Assembly (NCBI GenBank): GCA_028622995.1
Contig: JAJQJQ010000058.1
Coordinates: forward strand, 620,001-684,000
Length of the DNA: 64,000 nucleotides
Reading direction: 5' to 3'
From: Panagrolaimus kolymaensis
Lineage: Eukaryota > Nematoda > Chromadorea > Rhabditida > Panagrolaimidae
Shown: in pieces, positions 10,288-21,082 of the stretch
Layout of the letters: each line of letters starts with the position of its first letter
Position numbering within the stretch: position 1 is the first letter of the stretch
Notes under the pieces: generated by a model
Databases searched by the model: none
Told to the model about the DNA's origin: nothing
The model's input: the letters and a program-made list of their open reading frames with translations, nothing else
Program-made: the position numbers and the translations under genes

Positions 10288-11625
10288 TTATTCTTTTTTT
10301 GCCTTTTCTAATAATTCTTTATATACAATATTTTTTGTTTTTGATTCGCCTTCTGGTAACACAACTTTCAAAGAGTCAAACGACGGTACTCTACTAAAAG
10401 CTACATAAATTTGACCATGAGAAAAACATGGTTTATTTAAAACAATGCCAACTTTTTTAAAAGTCTGTCCTTGAGATTTATCAATTGTTAAACAAAAAGC
10501 CAATTTAACAGGAAATTGATGCCTTGTAACTTCTACAGCACCATGTCTTACAGTTAAACTTATTCTTGGTATTAATATATCCTCACTTAAACTTCCATCA
10601 ATGTTAACCTTTTTTGTTACTAAATTATGATTCAATAATTTTGTAACGATCAATCGTGTACCATTACATAAACCATCTTCAATTGATAAATTTCTAATCA
10701 ACATAATAATTGCATTTTTTCTTAAAGTTAATTTAAACAAAGGTAAACCTTTGATAGATTTTATTTTATAATGGTTACATATTTCTCCAGAATTTTGTAA
10801 AATTTCATCACCATAGTGGTAAACATCTTGGGCATAATAATTCTTCTCTGTTTCTTGACCTAATAAATTAAGTACCTGTGCATTTAACGCATCAACTTCC
10901 GAATTGTATGGAGCCAAAATAGCCCTTTTCATAACATTAGCAGGATCAAAACTATTTTCAATATCTCCAAAAATTTCTTCAACAATATTTCCTTTACTTA
11001 TACATTCCGATGGAATTTCAATATTTTCTGGATCTTCTCCATAAATTCCATCTCCAATTTGTAACAAAAATTCTTTAAAAGCTACTTCATCAGCATTAGC
11101 TCGCATATTTTCGGTTAATTTAAATTTTTCTATTTCTTTCCAAATTGGAGAAAAACAAACTGATGCATTAATTGTTTCAATTTTTAAACCCTTTTCAACA
11201 ATTGGAGGGATTTGTCGAAAATCACCACCCATAACTACAATTTTTCCTCCAAAAGGTAAATCATTACCCATAATTTCTTTTAATTTATCATTAATTACTT
11301 CCATCGCATGCCTTGAAGCATTTGGAACTTCATCCCAAATAATTATATTAGCTTCTTCTATTAATTTTCCACCAACAGAAGATGGAACCAAATTGCTATT
11401 ACTGTCATCAATAAACGGAAATTCTAATTTAAAAGCATTATGACATGTCCTTCCAAATGGATATAAAGAAGCAGCGATACCACTCCATGCCATAATTACA
11501 ACATTTTTACCCTTTCCTATAGTTATTTTACGAATAGTATTAAATGAATAAGTTTTTCCACTTCCTCCTGGTCCATCAATAAAATAACATGCTTTTTGTT
11601 TATTTTGCCATAGGCATAAAAAAAT
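10288..11625 (-). CDS. Helitron PIF1-like helicase, N-terminally truncated
   Basis: ATP-dependent 5'-3' DNA helicase half of a Helitron transposase, needed for rolling-circle strand displacement. Visible motifs in order: Walker A IDGPGGSGKTYSFN (near 11570-11530); WSGIAASLYPFGRTCHNAF; Walker B region IIWDEVPNASRHAMEVI; GGDFRQIPPIV; LTENMRA; then PLFKLTLRKNAIIMLIRNL, LCNGTRLIV, and the C-terminal LAFCLTIDKSQGQTFKKVGI and GQIYVAFSRVPSFDSLKVVL. All are hallmark PIF1/Helitron blocks. There are no stops from Walker A to the TAA near 10288. Upstream the open frame runs to about 11730 but shows no Rep/HUH motifs, so the replication-initiator half is missing. An ATG at 11493 lies after Walker A and is unlikely to be the original start. 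Confidence 0.9.
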   Translation of the reverse strand: MFLCLWQNKQKACYFIDGPGGSGKTYSFNTIRKITIGKGKNVVIMAWSGIAASLYPFGRTCHNAFKLEFPFIDDSNSNLVPSSVGGKLIEEANIIIWDEVPNASRHAMEVINDKLKEIMGNDLPFGGKIVVMGGDFRQIPPIVEKGLKIETINASVCFSPIWKEIEKFKLTENMRANADEVAFKEFLLQIGDGIYGEDPENIEIPSECISKGNIVEEIFGDIENSFDPANVMKRAILAPYNSEVDALNAQVLNLLGQETEKNYYAQDVYHYGDEILQNSGEICNHYKIKSIKGLPLFKLTLRKNAIIMLIRNLSIEDGLCNGTRLIVTKLLNHNLVTKKVNIDGSLSEDILIPRISLTVRHGAVEVTRHQFPVKLAFCLTIDKSQGQTFKKVGIVLNKPCFSHGQIYVAFSRVPSFDSLKVVLPEGESKTKNIVYKELLEKAKKE

Positions 11626-12215
11626 TTGAGAAACTTTTAAAGAAAAAGTTGAGCATTTTGTTGAAGAGAGAGCAAAAAAGCAGGAGCGCAGTTCAAGAAA
11701 ATTTGATTTAAATGAATTATCTTTTCAAAAATAATACAATGCGTAAAATATGCAAATTATAAAATAAAACATTCTTGAATTTTACTTTCATTCTCAAATG
11801 CCACATAAAAATCATTTCATGCAAATTTTTTTATCATTCTTTTCATTCTTTTTGCAAGGTACACCTTAAAAAGTGTGTATCTCATTCAGGAACCGTTTCC
11901 GGAAGATGAGGTCGCTCATTTCATTTATTTCATCAAATTTCCAATCCATAGACATCCAACATTAACAGACAAAAATCAGATGTAACATACCACAGACATA
12001 TTTTCAAATAGGTGGCGTGGACGAATTTTTTTTCTTCAGAAAATGAGAATTTCGAATTCAAATAAATTTGCATGAAACTTTATTCATTCACTGTTGTTGG
12101 AAGCTAGCGTCAAACAAAATTTCTTTCATTTCAAAACTTACAAAGCTCCGCGAGGAAGAAAGTGATCATCGTCAATCAAAATTTCAACCTTTTTCAAAAT
12201 CAAGAAGATACATAA

Positions 12216-12931
12216 ATGGCAACAGCAAGGTCTTCAATTCTCTTTGGTCGACGACAACAACCATCATCAAATGAAGAATGTATTAGTGCAAATTGCAAAA
12301 AAGTTAGTTTTTTCCTATGTTTTGTTTAGTTTTTTAATATTTTTATTAAATTTTTAGATTACCGGTTTGCTTATTGCACCATTAATTGTTTTGTTTTTGG
12401 ACGCTTATACAATTTATAACTTCTCATCATTCTCAAACACTGCGTTGCAAGTTTATGCTGTCTTTCACATGGTAAAAGCTTTCATTCTCATCATTTTTTG
12501 TGCTTTGTTCGTTTATACTGTTTATCATCCTGAAAAACGTGATATCTTCTGGGTTGTAGGAATTATTAGTGTTCTTCTCGTAATTATTGGTTTTGGTTAC
12601 TTTGTATATATTAATAATCAATGCAATTCCATGGATAGATGTTACGAATGTTTGAATGAAGGAACACAAAAATGCTATAGTGAAAAATGTAAGTTTTTAT
12701 GTTAACAATTGTACAAAAAATTTTGCTTGTTGTTTTATATCGATATACTAGCACAAAAAAACTCATTTTTGAAATTATTAATTAACTAATGCTTTAATTT
12801 TAGGTCCTGATTATTCACCATCAATCTCAAAGCAATGTGGTAGTTCTCTTATGTTTCCTTTCTTCGGTTTATTCGCTATGATCGGTGTTACATTTTCTGC
12901 TTTCATTGGTTACGCCATTTCTGGACTTTAA
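12216..12931 (+). CDS. Small four-helix membrane protein, copy 2
   Basis: Unknown family, three exons: 12216-12302, 12358-12688 and 12804-12931. All junctions are GT-AG and keep the frame. Four hydrophobic helices are visible: ITGLLIAPLIVLFLDAY; LQVYAVFHMVKAFILIIFCA; FWVVGIISVLLVIIGFGYFV; and FPFFGLFAMIGVTFSAFIGY. A cysteine-rich loop lies between helices 3 and 4 (NNQCNS, CYECLNEG, KCYSEKC, KQCGSS), suggesting disulfides in an extracellular or luminal loop. A polyadenylation signal AATAAA follows near 13023. It is paralogous to 19903-20618 and, more distantly, to 1223-2606. The Helitron inserted just upstream may have displaced its promoter. Confidence 0.75.
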
Positions 12932-13277
12932 CATTCTTTATTATGGATTGAATCATGTGCTGCTTCATTTTAAGTCATATTTTATTGCTATGTATTTATA
13001 TATTGATATTCTTGTAACAAAAAAATAAAGCATCATCGTTTCAACACTTTTTATAATTTTCGATTCAAAATAATGCTTTTATTTTTTCCAACAAATTTTG
13101 TTTACCACATTTCGTTTTGCAAGAATGGCAAAGCGCGCGGCGGTAAAAAAGTTATATGATTCTTAGAGAACTACAGCAGCGTCCTTTGTAATAAAATTCT
13201 ATTTTTTTGCTTTAGAAACCTTTTTTTAAATTCAATTATTAATTTGTTTTTCATTTAATAAAAAGCTTGATGTAAAA

Positions 13278-15084
13278 ATGACTAAACTTAATGAAACATA
13301 TTTTTATGAAATTCTTGAAAAACTTCATCAATCTGAAAATAAAGAGGTTGTTTAGTTTTTATTCAAAATTATAATAAAAACTAAAAATCAATAACTGTTT
13401 TTTGTAGAAAAGTTTGGAAAAATTTATGTTATCTGGAAAGAAATGCCACATCGCTGGAATGAAATCTTTCACAAAATATTTAGAAGCTCAAAAATTAGTT
13501 GTTCATGGAAATCGATGGAAATTTTATGAACCGATTGAAGTTATTTCTCCTTCTTCCAAAAATGATGGATGGGTTGATCCACATCAAGAATATAATTTTC
13601 CCGGTTTGGGAACTGAAAAACATTATGCATTAAAATATGATTTTAATGAATTTATATTTATTAAAGAATTAATAACATCAGCTTTGGATGATTCATTAAT
13701 TGATAGGATTGACACAATAGAATTGAAATCGCCCAACAAAAACTGCCTTTTCTATTTTTAAATCGAGTAATAAGTAAGTAAATATTTTATTTTTTGAAGT
13801 CTGTCGTCGCCTAATACCTTTTTGAAATATACTAAACAAGCAAAGGCTATTATTTTTTTTAACTACATTATGATGCAACAACCAATTTTTGATAACTTTG
13901 GTTACAGAATTAAAAACTTTGGCAATCGAATGTCCTTCAACAATTAATTTATTTGAAATATTATCAGCTTTGTCAATGGTTAAAAATGTTGTAAAATTTT
14001 CTTTTAATATCCCAGGCGTCGATAGCAAAGTAAGTGTACATACATTTATTTTAATAATATTAAATTATAATTAAATTATTTTTTTCTTGGTACTCGATCC
14101 ATAATTTTGCAATACTTAAATCTTGAAATTCATAATTTTATCTTTGAAACGGAACTAAAATTATCTCCGCGAAATAATGTTAAAAGTAAGAAGTTGCTTA
14201 AAATATTTGATACTTCAAACTCCAAATTGTCTAATTTTTTTCTAGGTGTCAAACTTTGTAATAATAATAAAATAAAGAAAGCATTTATATTTGAAGTGGA
14301 ACATATTATGAATTATTTCCATGCTTTTCCATTCGCTAAATTTGTATTTAGAATTCATCATAAAATTTCTGATGGCGATTTAAATGCTTTAAATATCATT
14401 CAAAATGAGATACAAGCGAGTAAATGGAGAAGAAATTATATTGAAATAAATTATTATAATTATGACCATGAAAATATGAAAAAGGTGAGATAAAAGTGAA
14501 ACTATTTAAAAGGTGTTATTAATTTTTAATTTTTTAGTCAAAAATTTACAAAACACTTCAAACTCTTCCATTAGTTGTACCCCATGGAAAGCTTAACATG
14601 GGATTATATCCATTTCAATCGCCTATATATAGAAGAAAAAATATACACAAATTAATTGTGAACTTTGTTTATCCAAAATTATCTCAAAATATTTCAAATC
14701 AATGGAATTCAAAGTATGTTAAGAAGAAGAAAAAATTATTTAAAAAAAAGAAAGCTTTTTAAACTTTTTAATTTTGCATTTTTTTGTTTCAGTGAAATCT
14801 ATTATCCCGAAGGTTTGAAAGTCATCAAAAATTAAGATTTTAATGATGTAATTAAAATTCAAACCATAGATTTATTTGGAAATTTAGTGAATTATAAAAT
14901 TTCCAAATTCATGCCTTTTAGAACGTTATTCAAATTCTATGAAACTCATATAAACGTTAAACGTGGTTCACTTCGATATATTGCAAATAATGGAAAACAA
15001 ATAATAGAAAAATGTGATACATTTCAAAAATTTAATTTAAAAAATAATGATTGTATTTTTATTGTTTTACGGGGTCGGCCTTAA
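13278..15084 (+). pseudogene. Multi-exon gene with C-terminal SUMO-like domain, probably decayed
   Basis: The first exons (13278-13346; 13409-13761) read MTKLNETYFYEILEKLHQ and CHIAGMKSFTKYLEAQK, in the style of diverged nematode F-box proteins, and end at TAA. Further coding pieces follow in the same order and strand: about 13889-14030 (LFEILSALSMVKNVVKFSF), 14107-14490, 14537-14714 and 14793-15084. The last piece is interrupted by TAA at about 14834, after KVIKN. It then continues in the same frame as a SUMO/ubiquitin-like fold: DVIKIQTIDLFG, FRTLFKFYETHINVKRGSLR, and NLKNNDCIFIVLRG. The SLR...NND.I pattern matches SUMO. The acceptor before 14107 appears as TTTTGCAA rather than TTTTGCAG. 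Two nonsense positions and a lost acceptor suggest decay, though two separate short genes remain possible. Confidence 0.5.
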
Positions 15085-15319
15085 TGCTTTTGCGTGACTT
15101 TTTTTATTGAGTTTTTTTTTATTTTGTTGATTAACTTTTTTTTCATTGAATTATTTTTGTCTCATTTTTTAAGCAACTTGAATATGATAAAAAATTTTTT
15201 ATAGAATATCCTTTTTTAAGTTTAAAAAAATATTTATTTACATAACTTTTATTTGATACAAAAACATAAAAAAAGCCTTTTTTATATAAATTAATTTTTC
15301 TTTAAAAAAAACAAATAAA

Positions 15320-16100
15320 TTATTTTTTCAACGATTTTGTGTTAGAATTTGAAGAGGCGGTTGCAGTCAATGTAAACACTCTTGCTTCATTTTCACGATG
15401 AATCTTTCTGTAAATAAATTTAGTTAAATCCATGATAGCTTCACGATATCCTGTCATAATAAATAAAACCATAATGGATTCAATAAAAATTCGAAATTGA
15501 ATTATTGATTGACGTATTCGATAATCAGTTAATCCGTATTCTCCTCCATCAAGCCAATAAGGTAGGACAAAATAAAAGCAGTCCTCGTCTGGGCAATCTC
15601 TAATCGAGCTATTTGTTACCAATTTAATTTGTAAACTAAATAGGGATGTCTTCAAAATATTTAACAAATTCAATCATAAATACAAAAATATTTATTATAC
15701 TTTGTAATCCAATAACAATTGAAATTCGAAGGGAACCAAAAAAATCGTTACGATTATGTTTAATATAAAAAATCACTTTTAATAAAATTATCACTGCAAA
15801 ATACTATTGTAAAATTTTGTTCTTCTTCTTTCATCCAGCATAAAGTCCATAAATAATTTGATCGTTGATTTTGTAAATAACTTAGAACCTTTTCGATATG
15901 GACAATGAACATGAAAAAATTAAATATCAAAAGCATATATAAAATTCTTCGACCACGAGTTAATTTTTTATAAAAATTCATAAAATATATAGCTAAAAAT
16001 CGAGTAAATGATAAAAGAAATAAAGCGCAATAAGTATTTGATGCGTCTCGAATACAGAAGGCTGCAATGTAATAATAAATTATGACACCAAACTAGATTT
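15320..16100 (-). pseudogene. Nematode serpentine receptor-like gene, second decayed copy
   Basis: Paralogue of 6344-7513. Visible pieces include a helix-3 region with LLSFTRFLAIYFMNFYKK (near 16015-15960), then LTRGRRILYMLLIFNFFMF; an intron ending GCAG near 15800; a conserved KHNRNDFFGSLRISIVIG line; and the last helix IRIFIESIMVLFIMTGYREA with a serine/threonine-rich tail. Around 15670 the frame shifts by one base relative to the paralogue (between FVFMIEF and LLNILKTSLF). The first exon is missing or unrecognisable. It lacks the TGA found in the other copy, so the two copies decayed independently. Confidence 0.55.
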
Positions 16101-16168
16101 AAAAATGTGTTATTCTTGCAACTATTTATTCTAACGTGAAGAAAATAAAATTTCTTCTTTTTCAACAA

Positions 16169-16427
16169 AAATTTTTAGTTGGCATATTTGAAAAATGGAA
16201 AAACTAATAATAAGAACCTCAATAAAAAAAGAATCTTAAAATAATTTTTGTTAATTCCATTTAAGATTTAAGTATGCAGTTCTTATTTAAATGCTATCTC
16301 GTGGCAGAAAAACAAAAATCTATAAATAAAGCAAATGAAATTTTGATATTTTTTTCCTCCACTATAAGAAACATATTATGAAGTTCGATCATTTGTACCT
16401 GGTGCAGCTAACTTTCTTATAGTGAAT
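16169..16427. other. Intergenic with a short snap-back hairpin
   Basis: The 12-base arms CACTATAAGAAA (16360-16371) and TTTCTTATAGTG (16413-16424) are perfect inverted repeats around a 41-base loop. It could be a tiny MITE or a structured flank of the large palindrome that follows. No gene seen. Confidence 0.5.
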
Positions 16428-17516
16428 TAAGAGAGGTTCTGCGAGCTGATTCAAATCTGGCGGAACAAAATTTTTAAAATTTTTTATTTTTCTTTACCAT
16501 TCGGTTCTAAAAAATATTTAAAAATTATTGGCGACAAGCTTTTTCCCAAAAAGTGAGCAGGATATGCTAATTTTTTATATTGAAGTTGAAACCATGCATT
16601 AACTTCAAAAATTTGGCTAAATTCACCCATGAAGTATAAAAATTTGATTTTCTTCCAATATTATGTAATCGATTGTGGGCTAATTTATGGTGTATACCAT
16701 ATATTTTTATGTTATATGAAAATCTGGTTAAAAATCGTTTTGAAAACTTCAAATGGATGCCATTTTTCAACCATGACCCCGGAAAATCTGAAAAAAAATC
16801 CATATAATCCCCAAAATCTCAGCTATCGATTCCAAAAAAAATTAAAAATAAGTCGCATTTACTTAAGGAAATCCATAGATAAACGTGTTCGCGACCACAA
16901 TTTTTAGTGGGGAAAATGGTTTTTTACACTTTTTCTTTGTTGAAAACAATTTGAACATAATGCCAAAAACCAAAGAAAGAAAAGTGTAAAAAACCATTTT
17001 CCCCACTAAAAATTGTGGTCGCGAACACGTTTTGCTATCGAAATCCTTAGGTGGACCTTGTTTTTTTTAAATTTTTTTTGGAAAATAAAGAGGAGATTCT
17101 GAGGATTATATGGTTTTTTTCTCAGCGAATCCCGGAAAACCATTCCAAAATGGCATCATTTTTAAGATTTTTAAAATTATAAAATGCAAATTTCACTTCA
17201 TTTTTATATGTTATCTAAATATATGGTATATGCCATTCGAAAGCCCGTATTCGATTACCTAATATTGGATAAATATTAAATTTTTATACTTCATGGGTGA
17301 ATTTAGCCAAATTTTTGAAGTTAATGCATGGTTTCAACTTCAATATAAAAAATTAGCATATCCTGCTCACTTTTTGAGAAAAAGCTTGTCGCCAATAATT
17401 TTTAAATATTTTTTAGAACCGATTGGTAAAGAAAAATAAAAAATTTTAAAAATTTTGTTCCGCCAACTTCGAAAATCTTTAAATTTACTCGTAGAGTCTC
17501 TCTTAAAAGGCGAATT
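16428..17516. mobile_element. Long inverted-repeat (fold-back) element, about 1.09 kb
   Basis: The two halves are near-complete reverse complements. Left arm from TAAGAGAGGTTCTGCGAG and TGGCGGAACAAAATTTTT; right arm ending AAAATTTTGTTCCGCCA and GTAGAGTCTCTCTTA. The core palindrome around 16890-17028 is the most conserved part (CGTGTTCGCGACCACAATTT on each side), with a spacer of about 40 bases near 16940-16980. Both arms carry the same ordered blocks (GGCGACAAGCTTTTT, GAAACCATGCATTAACTTC). No coding capacity. Target duplication not clear. Confidence 0.75.
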
Positions 17517-17602
17517 TATTTTATCCAATAAACAAATAACAGAACAATAAAAAAAAAATAAAAATTTATAAGTATAAAAAAAACACAAAATAAATACGAC
17601 GA

Positions 17603-18503
17603 TTAAATTTTGAATATACGTGTTTCATTGGTTTGGTGAAAAACAATAACGGATTTCTTATTTAGAGAGGAATTAGGTGAATCCAAAGCATTAAAGTTAA
17701 AAGAGTCAATGCTGTGATCCAAATCGAATCTGAAAAAGGAATATTTAATTTTTTTAAAGAAAGGAAAAAACTTACAAAAAGTCATCAAGTTTAGTTGATA
17801 AATCATTTAAAAAATTAATAAAATCTTTAATATTGCATGGAGAAGGAAAGCCACCACTTATAAAGTTCAATTCTTTTAATCCTGGTTTGATAAATTTTTT
17901 CAAATCATTCAAATTCATTTTGGCATGATGAAAAGAAATTTTTTTAACGCCATCAAAATTAATAGGTAGATTATCCATCATTTGGCTCGAAATAGAATGT
18001 TTTACAAGGGACGTAATTTGAATTTCATTAAGAGTTTCAATTTTTGCTTTGATTGGGGCTAACAGAGTTCTGGAATCTTTATTACAATATTCATTTTGAG
18101 CACAGAAACATTTGGCAGAGAAATGAATACGAAAAGTATACGGAAACAGAAATACTGCAGCTTTATCAACGATATGAAAGTGTCGTGAAAGTTTCCGAGT
18201 TTCAAAATTAATTGAGGCAAACGTTTTGAGAGTTTGAGGATCGCAAATTTCAGCAAAGCGCCGTTGGCAAACGTATGGAAGAGTTGGGAAATTAAACTTT
18301 CTTTCATATTTTCTTTTCATTTTCTTAGAATCTTTGTTTTCAGTATTTTGAATTTTAGACGCACTACGAAGTGTCATTTTCATTGTTGATGGTTGAGCTT
18401 TATCTTGTTTGGGTTTCTTAGCATCAATGGCAGATGCATCTTCAATAGGTGGTTGGTTCCTCTTTAAATTGTTGGATGGCTCAATTTGATTCTTTGTGAC
18501 CAT
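17603..18503 (-). CDS. F-box-like protein, copy C
   Basis: The start ATG is at 18503-18501. A basic N-terminal tail (KKPKQDKAQPSTMKMTLRSA) is followed by the family core FNFPTLPYVCQRRFAEICDP and TFASINFETRKLSRHFHIV, a cysteine region KCFCAQNEYCNKDS, and LPINFDGVKKISFHHAKMNL with DLKKFIKPGLKELNF. The donor GTAAGT at about 17775 joins exon 2 (acceptor TTTTTCAG near 17731), which ends TAA at 17605-17603. It is intact and closely related to copies B and D. It is probably an SCF substrate receptor; the substrate is unknown. It lies between two fold-back elements. Confidence 0.68.
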
Positions 18504-18682
18504 AATTAAAGCGCTTTCTAACCAAAAAAATCACGAAAAAATAAATAAAAATCTTTTAATAAAGCAACAAAATTGTGAATATGGCTTGTATATTTTAAGG
18601 AAATAATGGAAAGAATATATCAATTTAATAAACGACAAACGCCAACAAAAAAAAGAAAGAAAAACGCAAAGAACTTTAGTTG

Positions 18683-19355
18683 GACGGCGCCATTTTTGGG
18701 GATAGATATTTGGGGATATGATTTTTGAGGATAGATTTTTAAGGATCGTATTTTTGGGGATTGCATTTTTAGGGATAGAACTTTGAGGATTGGTTCTTTG
18801 GGGATCTGACTTTTGACGATTGCTTTTTTGGGGACAGAAGTTTGGCGATATGACATTTGGGGATAGACATTTGGGGACAGGTCTTTTGAGGATAAGACCT
18901 GAAAAAATTAAACATTTGCCGTTGACTTTCATGTTTGTAATAAAAATTACAAAAAATGAATTGAAAATGGCTGACAGACGACCAAAGAAACATGCATTTT
19001 TTTGTTTTGAAAATATGTTAGAAATTTTTTGAATGGAAAAATGCATGTTTCTTTGGTCGTCTGTCAGCCATTTTCAATTCATTTTTTGTAATTTTTATTA
19101 CAAACATGAAAGTCAACGGCAAATGTTTAATTTTTTCAGGTCTTATCCTCAAAAGACCTGTCCCCAAATGTCTATCCCCAAATGTCATATCGCCAAACTT
19201 CTGTCCCCAAAAAAGCAATCGTCAAAAGTCAGATCCCCAAAGAACCAATCCTCAAAGTTCTATCCCTAAAAATGCAATCCCCAAAAATACGATCCTTAAA
19301 AATCTATCCTCAAAAATCATATCCCCAAATATCTATCCCCAAAAATGGCGCCGTC
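18683..19355. mobile_element. Perfect fold-back element with terminal sub-repeat arrays, 673 bp
   Basis: Nearly the whole element is a palindrome centred at about 19019, with arms of about 330 bases and a spacer of about 20. Termini are GACGGCGCC and GGCGCCGTC. Each arm starts with a dozen or more copies of an ATCCCCAAA-type block spaced about 14-15 bases apart. Flanking sequence TTAGTTG occurs at 18676-18682 and 19356-19362, a 7-8 bp target duplication. The open frames read from it are an artefact of its symmetry: the same peptides appear on both strands. Confidence 0.88.
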
Positions 19356-19481
19356 TTAGTTGCTTACATCCTATGAATTCAGTTGACCTTCATAAATAAT
19401 ATTTATTTCGTTTCAAGAGATAAATAAATAAATTTTGAGTCGAATGAATGCCATTGAAAAAAAAAGAAGGTATAAATAGAT

Positions 19482-19902
19482 TTAATAATGAATTAGTTAG
19501 TCAAAAATTCTTTTTGAGTTTATTCCAATCAAAATAAGGTTAATATAAAATTGCAGATAAATTTCGCAATTCATCTGAAGCAAAATAACCTTCTTTTGTG
19601 TATCTGCTTTTAATTTCAAGTATTTCAATAATGTCTTTTACAAAAAACTTGACAATGCTTCATATTTTTGTTGTAATTTTTCTCTTTTCTTTTGTCAACA
19701 AATTTTTTTTTTCATGAGAAAAAAGAGAATTTTGAATGGAAATAAATTTGCATGAAACCTTATTTCATTCATTGTTGTTGGAAGCAAACGTCAAACAAAA
19801 TTTCTTTCATTTCAGTTTCAAAGCAACTTAGAAAGCGGTCGTCGTCAATCAAAACTTCAATCATTTAATTTCAACTTTTCTCAAAGTCAAGAAGATACAT
19901 AA
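19482..19902 (+). repeat. Duplicated 5' flank of the membrane-protein gene
   Basis: 19482-19700 matches 8341-8573, and 19720-19900 matches 12028-12215 (including AAATAAATTTGCATGAAAC and GTCAAACAAAATTTCTTTCA). This locus keeps the pre-insertion arrangement and defines the Helitron borders. Confidence 0.75.
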
Positions 19903-20618
19903 ATGGCAAAAGAAGCGGCTGCTCCACTTATCGTTGATCGACAACAACCATCATCAAATGAAGAATGTATTAACATCAGATTCAAACAGGTGAGTTTATT
20001 TTTCTATTTCATTAACTTTTTTATATTTTGTTATTACTTTTATAGATTATCTGTTTTCTTATCTTGCCGTTTATTGTTTTGGTATTGGATGCTTTCACAA
20101 TTTATAACTTCTCATCAATCTCAAATACTATGTTACAAATTTATGCTGTCTTTCACATGGTAAAAATTCTCATTCTCATCATTCTTTGTGCGTTGATCGT
20201 TTATGCTGTTATTAATCATCCTGAAAAACGAGATATCTTTTGTGTTAGTGGAATTATTACTAGTTTTCTCTGCTTTACTGGCTTCGTTTACTTTTTATAT
20301 ATTAAATATCAATGTGATTCCATGGGTAAATGTAACGAATGTTTGGATGAAGGAATGGAAAAATGCTATAATGAAAAATGTATGTTTTAAAGTTAAGAAT
20401 TTGTACAAACAATTTTGCTTGTTGTTTGATACACATATACCTTCACGAAAACAACTCATTTTTTAAATTATTCATTTATTAATGTTTTATTTTTAGGTCC
20501 TGATTATAATCCATTAATCTCAAAACAATGTAATAGTTCTATTGGGTTTCCTATCTTTGGTGCAATTGCTATGTTAATCCTTCCATTTATTATTTCTATT
20601 GGTCATTGTATGGATTGA
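19903..20618 (+). CDS. Small four-helix membrane protein, copy 3
   Basis: Three exons: 19903-19989, 20046-20379 and 20497-20618, all GT-AG and in frame. The N-terminus MAKEAAAPLIVDRQQPSSNE is followed by helices CFLILPFIVLVLDAFTIY, LQIYAVFHMVKILILIILCA and VSGIITSFLCFTGFVYFLYI. A cysteine loop follows (KYQCDSMGKC, NECLDEG, KCYNEKC, KQC) and then a C-terminal helix. The stop comes a few codons earlier than in copy 2, so the last helix is shortened and ends HCMD. An AATAAA lies near 20690. Family unknown. Exon lengths are almost identical to copy 2, showing a recent duplication. Confidence 0.73.
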
Positions 20619-21082
20619 ATCATGTATTGCTTCACTTAAAATCATATTTTATTGCTATGTATTTGTATTGATATTCTTGTACCAAAAAATAAAGCATCAT
20701 CGTTTCAACACTTTTTATAATTTTCAAAATATAGCTTTCATTTTTGCCAGGAATTATGGTTATAAGCATTTTTCGCTTTAGTAATGGTGGAAAAAGCAAG
20801 ATTTATATTTGGAAACGACAAAACAACAAACAAATAAAAAATTAACTAACAGGATTTTAAAGAACTCCATTTCGCAAAACTAATCATTATATCAGAAAAT
20901 AAAAAATTATCAACATTTTTTTCTATAAGCAGAATTAAACCAGATTCATGTAAAACACAAAATATCAAATGAGCGTGCAAAGTTGCTTAAAAATAAAAAA
21001 ACAATTTTATTTCACCGAGAAAAAAACAAAAAATAAAACAAAAGCAAACAATGATATTAAAACAAAATCGGCAAAATTTTAA
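20619..21082. other. Intergenic between convergent genes
   Basis: Contains the 3' UTR of the membrane-protein gene (AATAAA near 20690) and the downstream region of F-box-like copy D. AT-rich; no gene seen. Confidence 0.5.

Larger units (their letters stand above)
8574..12027 (-). mobile_element. Helitron-type rolling-circle transposon, 5'-truncated, minus strand
   Basis: Borders are inferred by comparing the duplicated locus at 19482-20700, which lacks this segment. The element carries the PIF1-like helicase half of a Helitron RepHel protein (10288-11625) and a second multi-exon open frame (8715-9973). At its 3' side it has a perfect hairpin (8581-8598) just before the flank resumes, as Helitron 3' ends do. 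No Rep/HUH nuclease half is seen, so it cannot move on its own. The expected terminal CTRR is not clear at the inferred border: a CTAA lies a few bases into the presumed flank, on the minus strand. Border precision is about 10 bp. Confidence 0.7.

Noticed and set aside
18531..19399. Several open frames with PQK/SPK repeats on both strands
   Set aside because: They are both strands of the same palindromic element; identical peptides on opposite strands show there is no gene.
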